From assembly GCA_964035545.1 (NCBI GenBank), contig OZ037769.1:15933133-15997132 (forward strand): DNA of 64,000 nucleotides. Reading direction: 5' to 3'. The notes below the pieces were generated by a model. The model saw only the letters and a program-made list of their open reading frames with translations, was not told the origin of the DNA and made no database searches. Shown here piece by piece: positions 38,201-51,477 of the stretch. The stretch is from Bugula neritina (lineage: Eukaryota > Bryozoa > Gymnolaemata > Cheilostomatida > Bugulidae). Position 1 is the first letter of the stretch, and each line of letters opens with the position of its first letter. Both the position numbers and the translations under genes were made by a program.

Positions 38201-38890
38201 TTTTATAAAATACTGCACATTCATAAAAACTTTATAAAACTCTAGTGTGAAGGGTGACTTACACTTTTAAACCGTAGATGAGCTAAGTTGTAAAAGTTTG
38301 ATGAAAACCTTTTACTCTATAAATTTATGCAACAGCTACGAAGTTTTGTTGAAGATAAACTTCCTCAACAAATATACAGAAAAAAGCTATTTGAAAGCCA
38401 AATTTCATTAGCATATTATAAGATTATTTGTGTTTCATCTTTATAAACAGTGATTTAGTCATTTAACTGATAACTAATGATTTCACTTTGTTTTTCATTC
38501 AATAAAAACTAAGTGTAGTTGGTATTAAAAACAGCTTTCATTTCTCACTTTTTTTCTCACCCTAATCTGCGTAGGCAAACAATTGGTTTGTTTCAAACAC
38601 CACAACAGTAAAGCGTGACAGCATAGCCAGTAGAGAAAACAATCATCTATACTGCTGGATTAGTGGCAACTTGTGAGTGTGTCAGAGTAGTGTCTTGTTG
38701 TGTGACTCTACAAATAAATTATGAATTTGAATATACTACAAAGTTGCAAACATTGTTTTAACAAAACACAGCATTTATTTGATATTATATGTAAAGCTCA
38801 AGTTGATATAATATATATTAAATAAATTTTAGCTTTCCTTTTGGATACTCTGAAACAAAATAAAAAAATAAACCAAAATTGGGTAAAGCC
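35288..38890. other. AT-rich region with one dispersed repeat copy
   Basis: No gene is supported; the few short open frames look like chance. About 37190-37330 and 37557-37640 match the repeat remnant in the intron of gene A (CTTCACGATTTTCAGTAAGA; ACTGAAACTGGAACTTTTTT). Confidence 0.4.
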
Positions 38891-38896
38891 ATGCAA

Positions 38897-39193
38897 ACTA
38901 GAGAGAGAAAGAGAGTGGGAGAGGGGGGGGGGTGGGAGAGAAAGGTTAGGAGAGAGGATGGAAGAGAGATGGGGTAGAAGAGAGAAAGGGAGAGAGTCAG
39001 AGAGATAGTGGAAAAGGGAAGAGAGAAAGGTTAGGAGAGAGAGAAGGTGGGAGAGACGGAGAGTGGGAGAGAGACGGAGAAGGTGGGAGAGACAGAGGGT
39101 GGGAGAGAGGGAGGGTGGGAGAGAGGGAGAGAAAGAGAGAGAGGTTGAGTGGAAGGTGTGGGAAAAAGAGACAGAGAGAGGAGTGAGAGAGCT
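38897..39193. repeat. GA-rich (purine) low-complexity tract
   Basis: About 300 bases almost purely of A and G on the plus strand (GAGAGA, GGGAGAG, GGTGGGAGAG units). Such homopurine-homopyrimidine DNA can form triplex structures. The Ser/Leu/Pro open frame on the other strand is an artefact of composition. Confidence 0.9.
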
Positions 39194-39199
39194 TCCAAA

Positions 39200-42100
39200 C
39201 TAACACCATTGACTTAAAAATGTTGATAAAAACTGCAGCAAGTCTTTAAAAACGATGCTAGCAAGTTCAAAGCTCACTATAACTTTCAAAATCAATAACA
39301 TGTCAAGTTCAAAAAACTTATCTGCGAGCAAAAAATAGTTACAGAGACAACCAGGTATTGGGCAAGAGCCAGCTAATAGGAGTACCTTTTTAGATAAACT
39401 GCATGCAGGCACAGTGAGATAGCATCGGTGAGTTGTGTCTTCATTTTAATTTCCTAAAAATGAACATAAACAAATGCTAGTAATGAAAGTTTTCAGGGTT
39501 ATTAAGGGTGCAATTTTATCACTAAACATCATAGCAATAGCAAAAATTGCTCAGTACAAATTTAAGAAAAATTTCTTTCATCCATTACATAATACCCGAA
39601 ATTAAATCCATTTATTCAATTCATCAAGCTGAAAAACCAAGAATAATCAGAAAGACAGTAAAATCACTTTCTAGTAAAAAACAGCTTTAGATCATAATTG
39701 TTGGGTTCAGCTCTTAAGCTAAGACACCGATGCACTGAAATACGAAAAAGATCAGCATACTTTTGACTGTCACAAAATTTATTTTACGCGCAACAGACAT
39801 TTTAAGGTCACCCGCCACCCTCGCAGGACCACGTTGGTGAAAGGTGACCAGATATTTTAAGGTCAATCAAAATCAAGCAAAGTTCATCGTCATATTGCTT
39901 ACTGCTTAATGCTGCAGCTTATTTTTGCTTACCAAGTTTCTTTCTGCAGAATAATTGTAGCTAGCTTCTCGATTTGCCATCTTTATTCCAGTCCAGGTTC
40001 AAATGACATCTTGATCGTTGCAAATATCCATGCAAGCTAAAAAATATTTATCAATCAGTACAACAACAGAAATACTTATAATGATCCAAATATTACTATT
40101 ACATTACTATAACATTACACAGTAACACTATGTTTATAATTGTAATACGGAAGCATGACTTTGTGGTAGTTTGATATGCTATAGCAAAAGGTAGAAAAAT
40201 CAACTGAAAAACCGACAGAAATAATCAAGTACAATTAACTAAAGTAAATAAACTTACTGAATAGTAAATATTTTACTATACTTAGTGAATTGATTTACTT
40301 CCCCTAGGTTTACTTTCATGATTAAATGCTTCTGTCTATTTTCCAGTTTATAGGAATATATTAAAAGTGAAACCAATTATAATTACTATTACCTTATCTA
40401 GTTTTGACTATATGTTTTTCACAAATATAAACATAGTTATATGCGTATTCCTATTGTGACTGCAGATACCATTGCGGTAACTGAAATCAAACTTCATTCT
40501 ACTTCAAGTTTCAAACATTGTCCTAGTTCAAAGACTAACAAGTGAATAATTAATAACTGTGAAAGCTCCAATAAGTTACTTCATTATTAAATAAGATACA
40601 ACTGATTCTACTGTATATGATACTATGGTATCTGTATTAAATTAAAACATAATTATGAAAATCAAAATTTGTTTTTTGGGCACTTATATTATAGTAATTA
40701 AATTAACAGCTTAAAATAGGCACATTAAACCATGATTGGAATTTTTATCCATTTATCTTTATAATTATATTTATTCTTTATTCTGAAAGTTGACCCAACA
40801 CTGGTAACAAAACTAAAAGTAATTGATTAAGTATGATTTATTCTTACACACTTTACCATTATATTTAGTCTTCCTGACTTTCAGTCTGTCATAGTGATTA
40901 CTACTATATGAAAATGACTTTGACTTAGAAGTCATAATTATAGTCACAGTGTTGATAAGTCAACAGTGTAGGATTAACACAGCACTAGACTAGTACTACC
41001 TCCAGCTTTCAAGTTTATGTTAGGGTATCTCTAAGACTAAAGAGTAACCCTAATAATGTAAGCAAAGAGCAGTGAGTAATAAGCATGCTATTCAACTTCA
41101 AGTTTCACTAGTACTATAACCAATACTACATGTATTTTAATAAAATTATGTAGCTGGTGAGTGAACTATAAAATTAAATAAGGATCAAACTTTGAGCAAT
41201 ATTAATAGAAATAATATTAGGACAGAGGTTTCCAATTATTAGTATGTGAAACCAAAGGGGAATGGATAACTACTATTAGTATTATTACATTTACTTTATA
41301 TTTAGTTTTACCAGTTCGTATTATGATCATCTTACTTTGAATTGTAAAGTATAATAATTATGATATTCATAGTAGTATATTTATATTAGTAATTAATATG
41401 TATATTAGTAAAAACATTTATTTTAAGTTGCTTGTTTATTAAATAATTCTAAATCCTAATAACGATAATCTTAATATTAGTGATAATCATTATGCTCATC
41501 ACTGTCCCCAAGTGCTATCAGTATGACCATCGCAATGTGAACCTAGACGTGAATGTAAAAAGGCACTGCAAAATAGAACATGGGATGGAGGCAGATATCC
41601 ATACCATAATACAAATATTGATATTGAATTTGATAATCATAATTATTATACAAATATAATGATAATAACTACAATGATCAAAAATAAATAATACCAAAGA
41701 GTTTTCGAATTACTATTCATAAAATCAAATATCACATTTATAAAGATATAATCATATCTATTATTAAATTTAAGTCAATTATACTAATAGCAATAGTAAT
41801 ATAAATAGAAAAAAGAATCATTGACCAGGAGTAGGTGCAAAATAAAAGTCAATTTTAAGACAAAGAGTAAGAAAAATACTAAATCGATATTTAAAATTAC
41901 TTATTTTTAATCTTAGTCACTTACAGTCAGTCTTAGTTTAATTTTTACTACTAAGTCTTTAATTTCAAGTTCATTTTGACAATAAACTTGAAGACTTTAA
42001 CTAAGAATATGTATAATTCAAAATTCCAAACTGGTACAAGTAAAAGTTGCTACTGAAGCTTTGTAATACTATTTTAAATTATTGGTATGATAGCATTATA

Positions 42101-43200
42101 TTTTGATTCATAGCAATATTGATAGTGACAATTTCAAACATACCCATACCATTACTGTTACAGTTTAAGTTACTATTGCCATTGTGATTGCCGGTAATGA
42201 GTAAATATAACTTAAATTTATATGACTATTACTATTACTATTTGTATTACTATCACTTTCAGTACCGGTCTAGTATCAGTATCACCTTAATTCAAAATCA
42301 ATGTATAATTTATCAAATTACTTTTATATTATCATTTATCAATAATATGTCTATCACTATGATATTATCATGATATTGATTTTTAATTTAAACATAATAA
42401 AATCATAGGTATAATCATAATCATAATGATAATCATAATGCTTAATTTTACTTTTAGTTCAGGTTCAATGATTTAAGAGTAAGTGAAAGTTACTATAACT
42501 ATTGCCATTGTGATTGCTAGAAATATAATTTAAATTTATATGACTATTACTATTACCAACACTCAGACTTACTCGGACTCAGTCTGTCTCTAACTCTAAG
42601 TCTGAGTCTCACTCCACCAGAGTGAGAGTGACACTGAATTACTATTACTATTACTATTAGTATTAGTATTAGCAAAATATATCAACCTTATGATTATCTT
42701 ATTAGTTATTACAATATGTTCGGCATTGATGTTGAACTAAAAATATTAATAGTTATTACAATCACAATGACAATGCCAATATGATCAAAGACAAATGATT
42801 CCAAGCAGTTTGAGTTGAAGGTAAGTTATAAGTTGAAGTAGTACGTAAGTGGTAGTTGATACTGATACTATCAGTGATAGGTTTATACTCCATACCATGA
42901 TACCAATGAACTCAATAATATTACCTATATATTACAATAAATTATATTACTATTAGTATTACCTATAATTAAAATATATTATTTCTTTTCCAGCTCAGTG
43001 CTTTATACCCTCTACTTAGTCTAATGCCGAGCACATGACGAGAATGTGAGGTGAAGGTCACTCACAGCTAAAATCGCCAAGGATCCATCACTAGTAGTAG
43101 TAGTTCTAGTAGTCGTACTACCAGTAATCTGGCTTCGCTATGGCACTACGAATTGAATGTTGACAAGACGCATGCATGTTTGCTGTTGGTAAACTAATTT
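39200..43200. other. Gene-poor, cryptically simple AT-rich DNA
   Basis: No gene is visible. From about 40.4 kb on, short words such as TTACTATTA, TATTAGTATTAG and ATAATCATAATG recur at irregular spacing, giving cryptic simplicity rather than clear tandem arrays. An internally complementary stretch lies near 42565-42630 (CTCAGTCTG, CAGAGTGAGAGTG). Confidence 0.5.
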
Positions 43201-43249
43201 TTACTGAATTTTAATCATGCTAAGCTGCAACCTATTTTCTAATGAAATA

Positions 43250-43868
43250 GTGCAATTACCCTAAAGTTCATGTCAGACATAAAGAAACTGGTCCACCGGA
43301 CAACTAAATTAACAGATCTACAACCAGTAGATCTTACAAGGCACAAGATCACCAACTGCATACAAAATGAATGGACACGCCAATGGAATGCACAGCTCGC
43401 AAATGGGATGTGCCCATATGGCATACTCTCTGTTCTGGAACCGGAACATTTGTTCCACAAACCACTACCATTGAACAACAGGAGAAAAGATGTTGGGGCA
43501 TTATGTGATCTTCTCACTGGTCACAGCAGGCTCCTTTCTTTCCAATACAGGATAAATCTTACATACACCCCAGTATGTACCTGTTTAATAGAAGAAGAAA
43601 CAGCATATCACTACATGTACTTGTGTGCAGACTATGATGTCGCCAGAGCTCATACTAACCCCTCCACGGATAACTGGGAATCAGTCATTTCATTCTTGAA
43701 CCTCACTAGAAGACTGATGTTCTAATTACCCAGAGCAGATGACAACCAAGGCCAGGCTATAACACTCATATACTCAATATAATACTCAATACAATCTTTA
43801 TTTTCAAGCATCATACTGTATTTAATAATATTATATATACCTTATAATATTAAAAAAAAAAAAAAAAA
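43250..43868 (+). pseudogene. 3' end of a poly(A)-tailed LINE (C-terminal ORF fragment)
   Basis: The ORF from 43270 to 43725 encodes about 151 aa. It ends with the small Cys/His motif of many non-LTR retrotransposon C-termini, after LLTGHSRLLSFQYR: CTC, then HYMYLC (C-x-C...H-x4-C). About 125 bases of 3' UTR and a poly(A) tail (43852-43867) follow. An in-frame TGA lies just upstream, so this is a 5'-truncated copy without the RT domain. It could be a jockey- or CR1-like element; the clade is not assigned. Confidence 0.65.
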
Positions 43869-45690
43869 CAACAAACAAACAAAAACAAAAAACTGTTATA
43901 CAAATATACTGTAGATTGTATTTTTATACATTCAAAAATATTAACTTTCATCTTTGCCTGCAAATAGAGGTATTTTCTTTTTTTTTTTTTTTTCTAAGGA
44001 AATAGTATATTCAATAATAATATAATAAATATAATAATTATCATTATGATATTTTATCATTTAATTTTATAACTTTTACTTTTAGTTTTAGTATTTTGGT
44101 TTTACATCAAAATTTACATCAAAATTTACATCATTGTGATTATCATTATGATTACAAAATAAAAATAATTATCATTAATCATTACCTTTTAATTTATGAT
44201 TATAATTAATGTTAGAATTACCACAATTACAATCATAATGATAATGGCATAATGATAATGCCAATGATAATCACAATCGTAACACTAATAATAATAGTAA
44301 TAGTCAAACTCGAGGATTGAGCCAATGATTCAGATTGTCTAAATTTAATTAAATAAATTTCAGCCTTGGGTTTAACTTTACAGTTCACAATTTTATTTTA
44401 CTTTACGACTGAGAGTCACAGTAAGACTAAGAAAAAGAGTAAGTCATACCTTTCTTGCAGTTATTTTCAAAGTTTGTAGTTGTACTAGTACACTAGTAGA
44501 CCTAGTAGTAGTACTAGTAGTAGTAGTAGTAACAGTACTATTAGTAGTAGTAGTAGTACTAGTACTAGTAGCAGTACTAGTACTAGTTGTAGTACTAGTA
44601 TCAGTGGTAGTAGTAATAGGACTGCGATCTTAGATGTAAGTCTAATGAAATACGAATAATAATAGTATAAGTATAACTTTTACATATTTAGTTTTACTAT
44701 AAGTGTAAATAATTATAATGAGTAATAGTAAAACTCAAAGTGTATACATTAACTCAGTTGAGCATTAATGATTAAATATAATAATTATAGTAAAGTAATA
44801 TGATCACCATTACGATTATAATTAAAATTCTTAGTAACACTTTTATGATAGGCCTACTCAGTTTAATTTATTAATATTAAACATTAGTTTGGCTACCACA
44901 AATAACTAATAAGTGCTACTAAAGGTAACTGTAAAGATAAGTATAAATTTAACTATAACATAGACTATCAGCAATAGTAATATATCATATTGATATTAAA
45001 CTATATATGGATAATGCAAATCATAGATCATACCTCATGATAATTATTCCTAATGATCTTACTTTTTATATGCTGATGCTAATAAGTAGTAATTTTAAAT
45101 TTGATAACTCATGAATGATGAATAAGATAACAAGAATAATACTGGACCTAGTAATACTATTAGTCCTACTACTAGAATTTTATTATCTTATATGTGTAAT
45201 ACGCTTCTTTTAGTAATACTGCTGGTCAAAGTTAGTGTTAATCATATTTATAGTTAAATGTTGAAGGAATAAATTAGTTCATAACATAAACATTGCACTA
45301 TGTGAATATGAAGTTTAATATGAATATCCCAATTACACTTGCTGTTGCTCTTTAGAGACTAGAGTTATAACTTATAACTATGATATAATAATGAATACCA
45401 TTATTTTAACTAATCATATTACTCAGCTAATGTTAATGATAACTGTAAGTCTAAAAACCATTACGGTTATAGGTATCACTGACTAATATTATTAATAATA
45501 TAATCATTCGTTTTATACTTGTACCTATATTTATATTTATACTTATACCTATTTTTATACTTATGATCATATCTATACTTTCACGTATGCTTGTACATTT
45601 TACTCATAGTATCAGGGTGGCAATCGAAAAGTCATAATCGATATGCTAAGCTAATAATAAAATCAACTGCACTAATATAGTTGTATATTA
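43869..45690. other. Cryptically simple AT-rich DNA with a TAG-rich block
   Basis: No gene is visible. Short AT-rich words of the 40-43 kb kind continue. A poly(T) run is at about 43978-43993. Confidence 0.5.
44478..44612. repeat. (TAG/ACTAGT)n compound microsatellite
   Basis: AGTAGTAGTAGT runs alternate with the palindromic words AGTACTAGTACTAG. The tract is thus partly self-complementary and could form hairpins. Confidence 0.85.
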
Positions 45691-45779
45691 TTATTATTGT
45701 TGATTGACCGTAGTTTTTTAGCTGGTCTAACCTTTTACCATTGGCCTAGTTATACTAGGCTGAAATGGATAGAACTTTC

Positions 45780-48556
45780 CTCAGGATGTGAGCTTATCCT
45801 GATCCTAGTAAGGGTGTCTGCTGAATTAATGAGCATTTGTTTTCAGCTACTCCAAGTAGTGCCAGCCAGTCTACAATCTTGTATAAAGCTCCAAAGGCTC
45901 CAGTTACAACGGGATGACTTTTTTGATGTTTTCCAAAGGCGGGTTTATTCTAGTGCTAAATTCTGATATTTTCCTAACTTTTCGAATTTTTTTTCTTTTA
46001 CTCTGTAGTTAACAGGGACTGTGATATAAATTATCGTTGTTTCAGCATTATGCTTGTCAACTACTAATATATCGGGTCTCCTAACTTTGATGACTACGTC
46101 AGTGTGTATGTTAAAATCTTACAAGGTTTTTACATTATCATTTTCCAGTACGGATTCTGCTTGATGGCCGTACCAATTCTTACTTTTCTGAAACCCACGA
46201 AGTTCACACAACTACTATTGAAATTATCAATGCCAAAAGGTTGTGTTTTTTCTTATATTCTCCTTCTGCTACCTTCTCAAACTCACTCAATACGTGCATC
46301 GAAGTTTTGTCTCTTGCGTTACACATTCCACACTTCTTGCTACCCTGTTCTCTCATCATAGCCACTTTATAATTTCTAGTAGTGAATAGTTGATCTTGCG
46401 CAGCTGTCAGCAGTCCTTCTGTTTCCTTTTTCAGCCAACCATACTTCAACCAGTTCCAGGAAAATGCTTTCATGTCTTCCACCATTTTGATGTATTGACC
46501 ACGTGAAGCTTTTTCTTTACACTCATCAATTCGTTCTATCACTTTATCATTATTTAGTTCTACCGCTGTTTTGTCTTTTAGAAAGGTATTCAGTGTGGTG
46601 TTTCTATCAGTCTATGTTATATTTATGTAGTCTGACATGCTGCAGTTTTCAATCTTTATGCATTTTTCAGTTGACAACATTCTTCTACCGCCTTCCCTTC
46701 TGCTAAAATACAGCCTGCCTACATCTGCTCTCGGATAGGGTGCACGGTTTGTTGTCATTAGCTTCCTTGTCTTTCAGTCCATATTTTTTAGCTCATGAAA
46801 CAGTTCAGTCAAGTATTCTAGCTGTGTAATGCACTGCTGTTACTGCCCATGTGTTTATTGCTTTGATTGTGTTCTCACCATTCAGTTTTGAATCCAGAAG
46901 TTTTCTTATTTGTTTGTAGTACTCCTTGATCTTATTTTTCATTTCATATATTTGTATTCTATCAATCTCAAGAACTCCTAGATATTTATACGGCTTCTCA
47001 CCCAGATCTTTAATTACCTGTTCCTCAGGCAAACTGATTCCTGTGTCCTTGATTTTCTCTCCCTTTCTCATAACCAGTGTGGCACATTTTTTAATCCAAA
47101 TTTCATTTCTATATTCCTTGTGAAGATCCCGGCAGTGTTTACCAAAGCTTCCAGTTCTGACTTTGATTTCCTATTTACCTTCAGGTCATCCACATATAGG
47201 AGATGGTTTGTTTTCTGTCTCGTCGAAATTTGCATCTTTGAGCCGCTTCTGTCATGCGAATCGGTAGTTGGAGAAAAGGGATAGAGATAAAGAGTCTCCT
47301 TGGAAAATTCTTAGTTTGATCTTTATTTCTCCTATCTTTTCTTCCAGGTATTTCAGTTGTGTTTTCCAGGTTTCATGCTTTTTCTTATCAACCTTATGAC
47401 ATTAATTGCTATTCCAGTTGTTTGCATCGTTTCTAAGATCTAATTTCCTTGTCTTTACATATGCTCCAATTTGTTGCTAACTTTATTTAGTCATTCTGCA
47501 TTGGTATTATTTTTAGTTGGCTGACCCCATAATTATATTTTATCAGAATGCTTTTGATTTCCTTGTCAGGTGCCTCTTTAGATGTACGTATTCATTTCCT
47601 CGTAATTCTTGATAAAAGCGCTTATCATTGTAAACATTGTGTTCTGATTATATTGATCAACTCATTCTGTATATCTGTTTATCTTCTGGCTTACAGCTCT
47701 CAGGTTTTGCTTCAGTTTTTCAATCACTACACCACACTCTTTGTTTTTTATCCTATATTTTTCTTCAACCATTCTTCTCAATGAATCATTGTAAGCTCTA
47801 CTTTTTCACTCTGCTATTTTACTTAAGTCTGATCTAATTTTTTTTATTTCTTCTGCAGTCGTATTTTCCATACTTGTACATTGTCAGTTTTTCTTTTTCC
47901 TTTTTGTTACACACTTGTTCTGTTACTATTTTTCGCACAAGCCATGGTGGTGCTATTAAGCTCAATGGTATTAATAATCTCAACACGGTTTAGCACATCA
48001 TTAATCTGTTTTACTGCCTGTAGTAATTTGACCCTCTCAATGTGCCCAAGGGCTCTTAGTGTTGGTCGATCATTAGATAGTTTGTTATGCTCATTTATAA
48101 TTTTTCTACTAACACTTTTTCTACCTCTGAACTAGGTACTCTTAAAATTCTCATGGCTGATTTATATGCTATCTCATGTTGTACTATAACATCCTCTATT
48201 TGCAAATTTAGCTCTTCTTCATCAATTGATGTGCCTAATTTTTGCAAGGTTCCTTCTTCAATCTTATGGAGTTCTTCTTCCATAAAATGCTTGTGTTTCT
48301 TCATAGTTCTTGCTTAATCCGCTAGTCTCTATTCGCTGATGTTAAACTCTCCTCTGTTTTCCAGCGTTTGCACATTCTTTTTAAATAATTCCTTGATCCG
48401 GGTCTACAGAGCTCATACATTGTTTTTCTATGACCTCTCAATTTGGGTGTACTTTTGAAGCAGCATTTCATGACAACTTTGTTGTCTTCTCTTGAGTATC
48501 TTCTTCTAGTTGTGCCAGTAACGGGTTGACGGCCGTAGGTTGCCTGGTCCTCCACA
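45780..48556 (-). pseudogene. Decayed non-LTR retrotransposon (LINE) ORF
   Basis: Fragments of one long RT-containing ORF run in order on the minus strand, in shifting frames. They are: an N-terminal block RRRYSREDNKVVMKCCF near 48.5 kb; a Glu-rich block near 48.2 kb; an RT active-site LLYVDDLK (YVDD at 47196-47185); YKYLGVLEID and KAINTWAV near 46.9-47.0 kb; TAAQDQLF and KKCGMC...SEFE near 46.3-46.5 kb; and a C-terminal RRPDILVVDK...KYQNLALE...PVVTGAFGALYK block down to about 45.8 kb. This order fits a LINE family common in invertebrate genomes. Stops and frameshifts separate the pieces, so it is dead. Several open frames on the opposite strand here are shadows. Confidence 0.75.
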
Positions 48557-48599
48557 TACCCACTGCCAGACGAGACATGCCATGTTTAGTTAGACATAC

Positions 48600-50428
48600 C
48601 ATTAACGTCGTTGGCTTTATTAGTTCTATTTTAATTGATCATATTATTATTTTTAATTATTATTATTATCACTATCAGTAGCAAATAAATAATTTTATAT
48701 TTGTTATTAGTTACTACTTATATAAATTGAGTGCCACAGCTTGAGGGTTATAAAGTCAGTCTTAGTCAATGTAATGGGGATGCTGATACTGACATTTGGC
48801 TTCGAGCTCATAGTTAAATTGCTAACAACTATACCTAAGGATAACAGGAGTATTAAAATATTAATTTATAATGATTATAACCTTAGAATGGAGATATTAT
48901 TCTCAATTTATTCAGTTTTTACTTTACTAACTTTTATTTTATTCATCAACCTTACTGTCTATTTAAATAGCAAACTAAAGAATAATTATGAAGGCCTTTG
49001 AATTGAAGTACTTTTCTGTAGCTGATTAGATTTCAAGTATTAAAATAACATACTAAGACAGAATACCATTATATGAGCTAGATTAATAAAGTAAAGAAGA
49101 TTTCTTTGTTAATCAAAATATAGGTGTCACATATGCCTATTTTTAAGATTATGTTCTTATATGTGCTGTCTTTTTAATATTTTTAAAGTGCTACATTTTG
49201 AGGGTAGCCTACATCAATATGACTGCCCTGTAATTGCTTGTCAACTATAAGAGTTAGACCTATAAACTGTCTCATTTTCAAATTATCTTTACTTTTCTAA
49301 TTGATGTTAACATGACTATTCCTATTAGTATTTTGGTGTTTACCATTAGTAATGTTTGAACTAACATCAATATCATTGTTAATTTGTCTAATTATTCAAA
49401 TTTTAATATTCATCATTTGTGAACAGTAATAAAATTTTGTCTTTCTTAAATTAATGTGATGCTAGATTAGCTACTCTAGCAAGTGTGTATTGTGCAATGA
49501 GTACTAATGCCATATTTTTGCACTTCTTGTTCTATATAATTTAGATTTAAGGTAACAATTCCTAAAGCTATCACATAATGCTGCTATCAGTTATAAAGAT
49601 GTCACTGATCCAAACATTGAAAACCAGCTGAGTGCATGCAAGGTTGAAAACTTATTTTCTCTGGTTAGGTAAGTAGAAAGGTATTTGCTGTAATTTACAA
49701 CTATTTTGTTTTCAACATCCTTGATGTTCATCTCTAAAAGATAAGTAGCACATAATGGTACCTGTTTTACTTAGCAGAAGAAATTATTGTCAAAGCTCTA
49801 TTACTACATTTTAAATTGTATGACACTCTTTTGACTACATTTGATTTCATATCTCAAATAATTATATTTCTGACTCATGAAACTGTAACCACACACTTGA
49901 GAACAAAATAAATAATGATATGGAAGCTTTCTTTAACTTTGTCAATTTAGTCACCAGCCAATGACTGAAAACATGTTTTGTACACTATTGATTGCCTCTC
50001 TATTTCCGCTATAAGGCAGAAATTTTAATCTCAAAATTTAAGACACTGGCAATTCTTCCCAATAATACGTTGTTCAAAACAAATATTTTTTGCCAAGTAA
50101 TATAGTATTTAATTATATTTTTTAGTCAAAGAAATTTGTTTGGTTTCTTGTGTCATCTTGAATAGCTTGTTATTCATTATCTTTTTCTTCGTGTTATGAC
50201 TATGAGTGTATATAACCTTTGCTGACAGGTTTTTCCCCCATCACTATATGTTTCTCTGTTTACTCTCTAACAGTTTTATTTCCATTCATTTTTTAGAGTT
50301 TACTAAAATGACATGGGTGTGCTTTGTTGTGGCTCCTAATTGAGCGCATCCGTTGAGATTATTGGAAGTTTTGTTGAAACTGAGCTGAGGCCTCTTACTC
50401 CTAAAGGCAAGAATTTGAGTCATCTTAG
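48600..50428. other. AT-rich region upstream of the 50-kb gene
   Basis: No confident gene. One exon-like stretch ends at 49667 with a good donor (GTTAG/GTAAGT) and reads YKDVTDPNIENQLSACKVEN in frame; it could be an upstream exon of the gene at 50.4-51.5 kb, but the phases do not join simply. An 86-codon hydrophobic frame at 48741-49001 is possibly chance. Confidence 0.3.
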
Positions 50429-51477
50429 CTACTTGTAGCATATCAACATCGAACAGCACCATTCCACTACTCTAAGCTTAAGGTTTTGGCTGCATTAGAT
50501 CAACAGGTAAGTTTAATAGTTTGTATTTCGTACACTATTTCATGATGTCTGTTCAGCATTTACTTAGTAGCACACATTTATAGATTTTGCATTCTTTTAG
50601 TTTTTTGCAGTACAACTTTTCCACGCAACTATTACACTGTTGTTGCTGTTAATTGTGGTTTATTCTGCTTGACCATGCAATTATTGAATTATGTTGCAAA
50701 GGTGATTGAGTCCTTTTATTTAATTTAGTACACACTGGAAATCTGCAGTTTTTAGCCATTTTTACAATTTAGCTGCTAATGAACAATGCTTTTTGCCTAA
50801 AATTAGTGAGACATCAAGAAATTCACCTAAATAATCAAGGTTCTTCTTAATTTTGCATGATTTCTCATGTTTTTTCCTATTTATTCATTTCATTTGGATT
50901 GCCTACTGTTACAAACTAACCGTGGCGATCCGCAGTCAGAAGTTGCTGTAATTAGAAAAAAGCATAGGAAATCAAAGAAAATTAAAAAGAGCCTTGATTA
51001 TTTAGGTGTATTTATTGATATTTTTTTAGTTTCGGGCCAAAACTCATGTTCATTAGCAAAAACTTGAGATCTTCAGTATGTACTAACTTAAATAAAGTGA
51101 ACCAATTGCAGTAAATTTCTGCATTTTCTAATACTTCTCAAATTTACACCTAAAATAGTGCTGTCTTAAGAAAATGACACTAGCTGCTGTTTTCATGTAT
51201 GTGCCCCAATTGTATATAATGCTGTTGATTTGTTTAGTGCTTTTTCTATTTGTTTGTTATATAACTTTTCTTTTATGGTTGTTGCCAGCACCTAAAGCAT
51301 TATTCATTAGTGTCAATTAATTTCTACTCACAGTTTTACTGTTACATAGTTTATAAAGCCCTTGTGTCAACTTTTCTAGATATCCTGGTTAAAATTGTTC
51401 CACTTGATGAATGGCATAGGGCATATGCAATAGCAAAACAGTTGCAGGCTGTTTTGGAAAAAAAATTGTGCATATAA
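50429..51477 (+). CDS. Unrecognised multi-exon gene, last three coding exons
   Basis: Three short exons with compatible phases are 50429-50506 (26 codons; acceptor CATCTTAG, donor CAG/GTAAGT, phase 0), 50936-51005 (acceptor CCGCAG, donor TTAG/GTGTAT, phase 1) and 51380-51477 (acceptor CTTTTCTAG). TAA is at 51475-51477 and AATAAA at about 51537. The first reads LLVAYQHRTAPFHYSKLKVL, the second is Lys/Arg-rich (IRKKHRKSKKIKKS, like a nuclear localisation signal), and the third contains VPLDEWHRAYAIAKQLQAVL. That is 81 residues in all, amphipathic and basic. Phase agreement across two introns and protein-like composition in AT-rich DNA argue for a real gene. The 5' exons are not identified and I do not recognise the family. 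Confidence 0.45.

Noticed and set aside
38997-39209. Minus-strand frame rich in Ser, Leu and Pro
   Set aside because: It is an artefact of the GA-rich tract.
46104-48317. Several plus-strand open frames
   Set aside because: They lie antisense to the decayed LINE, whose motifs (YVDD and others) read on the minus strand.
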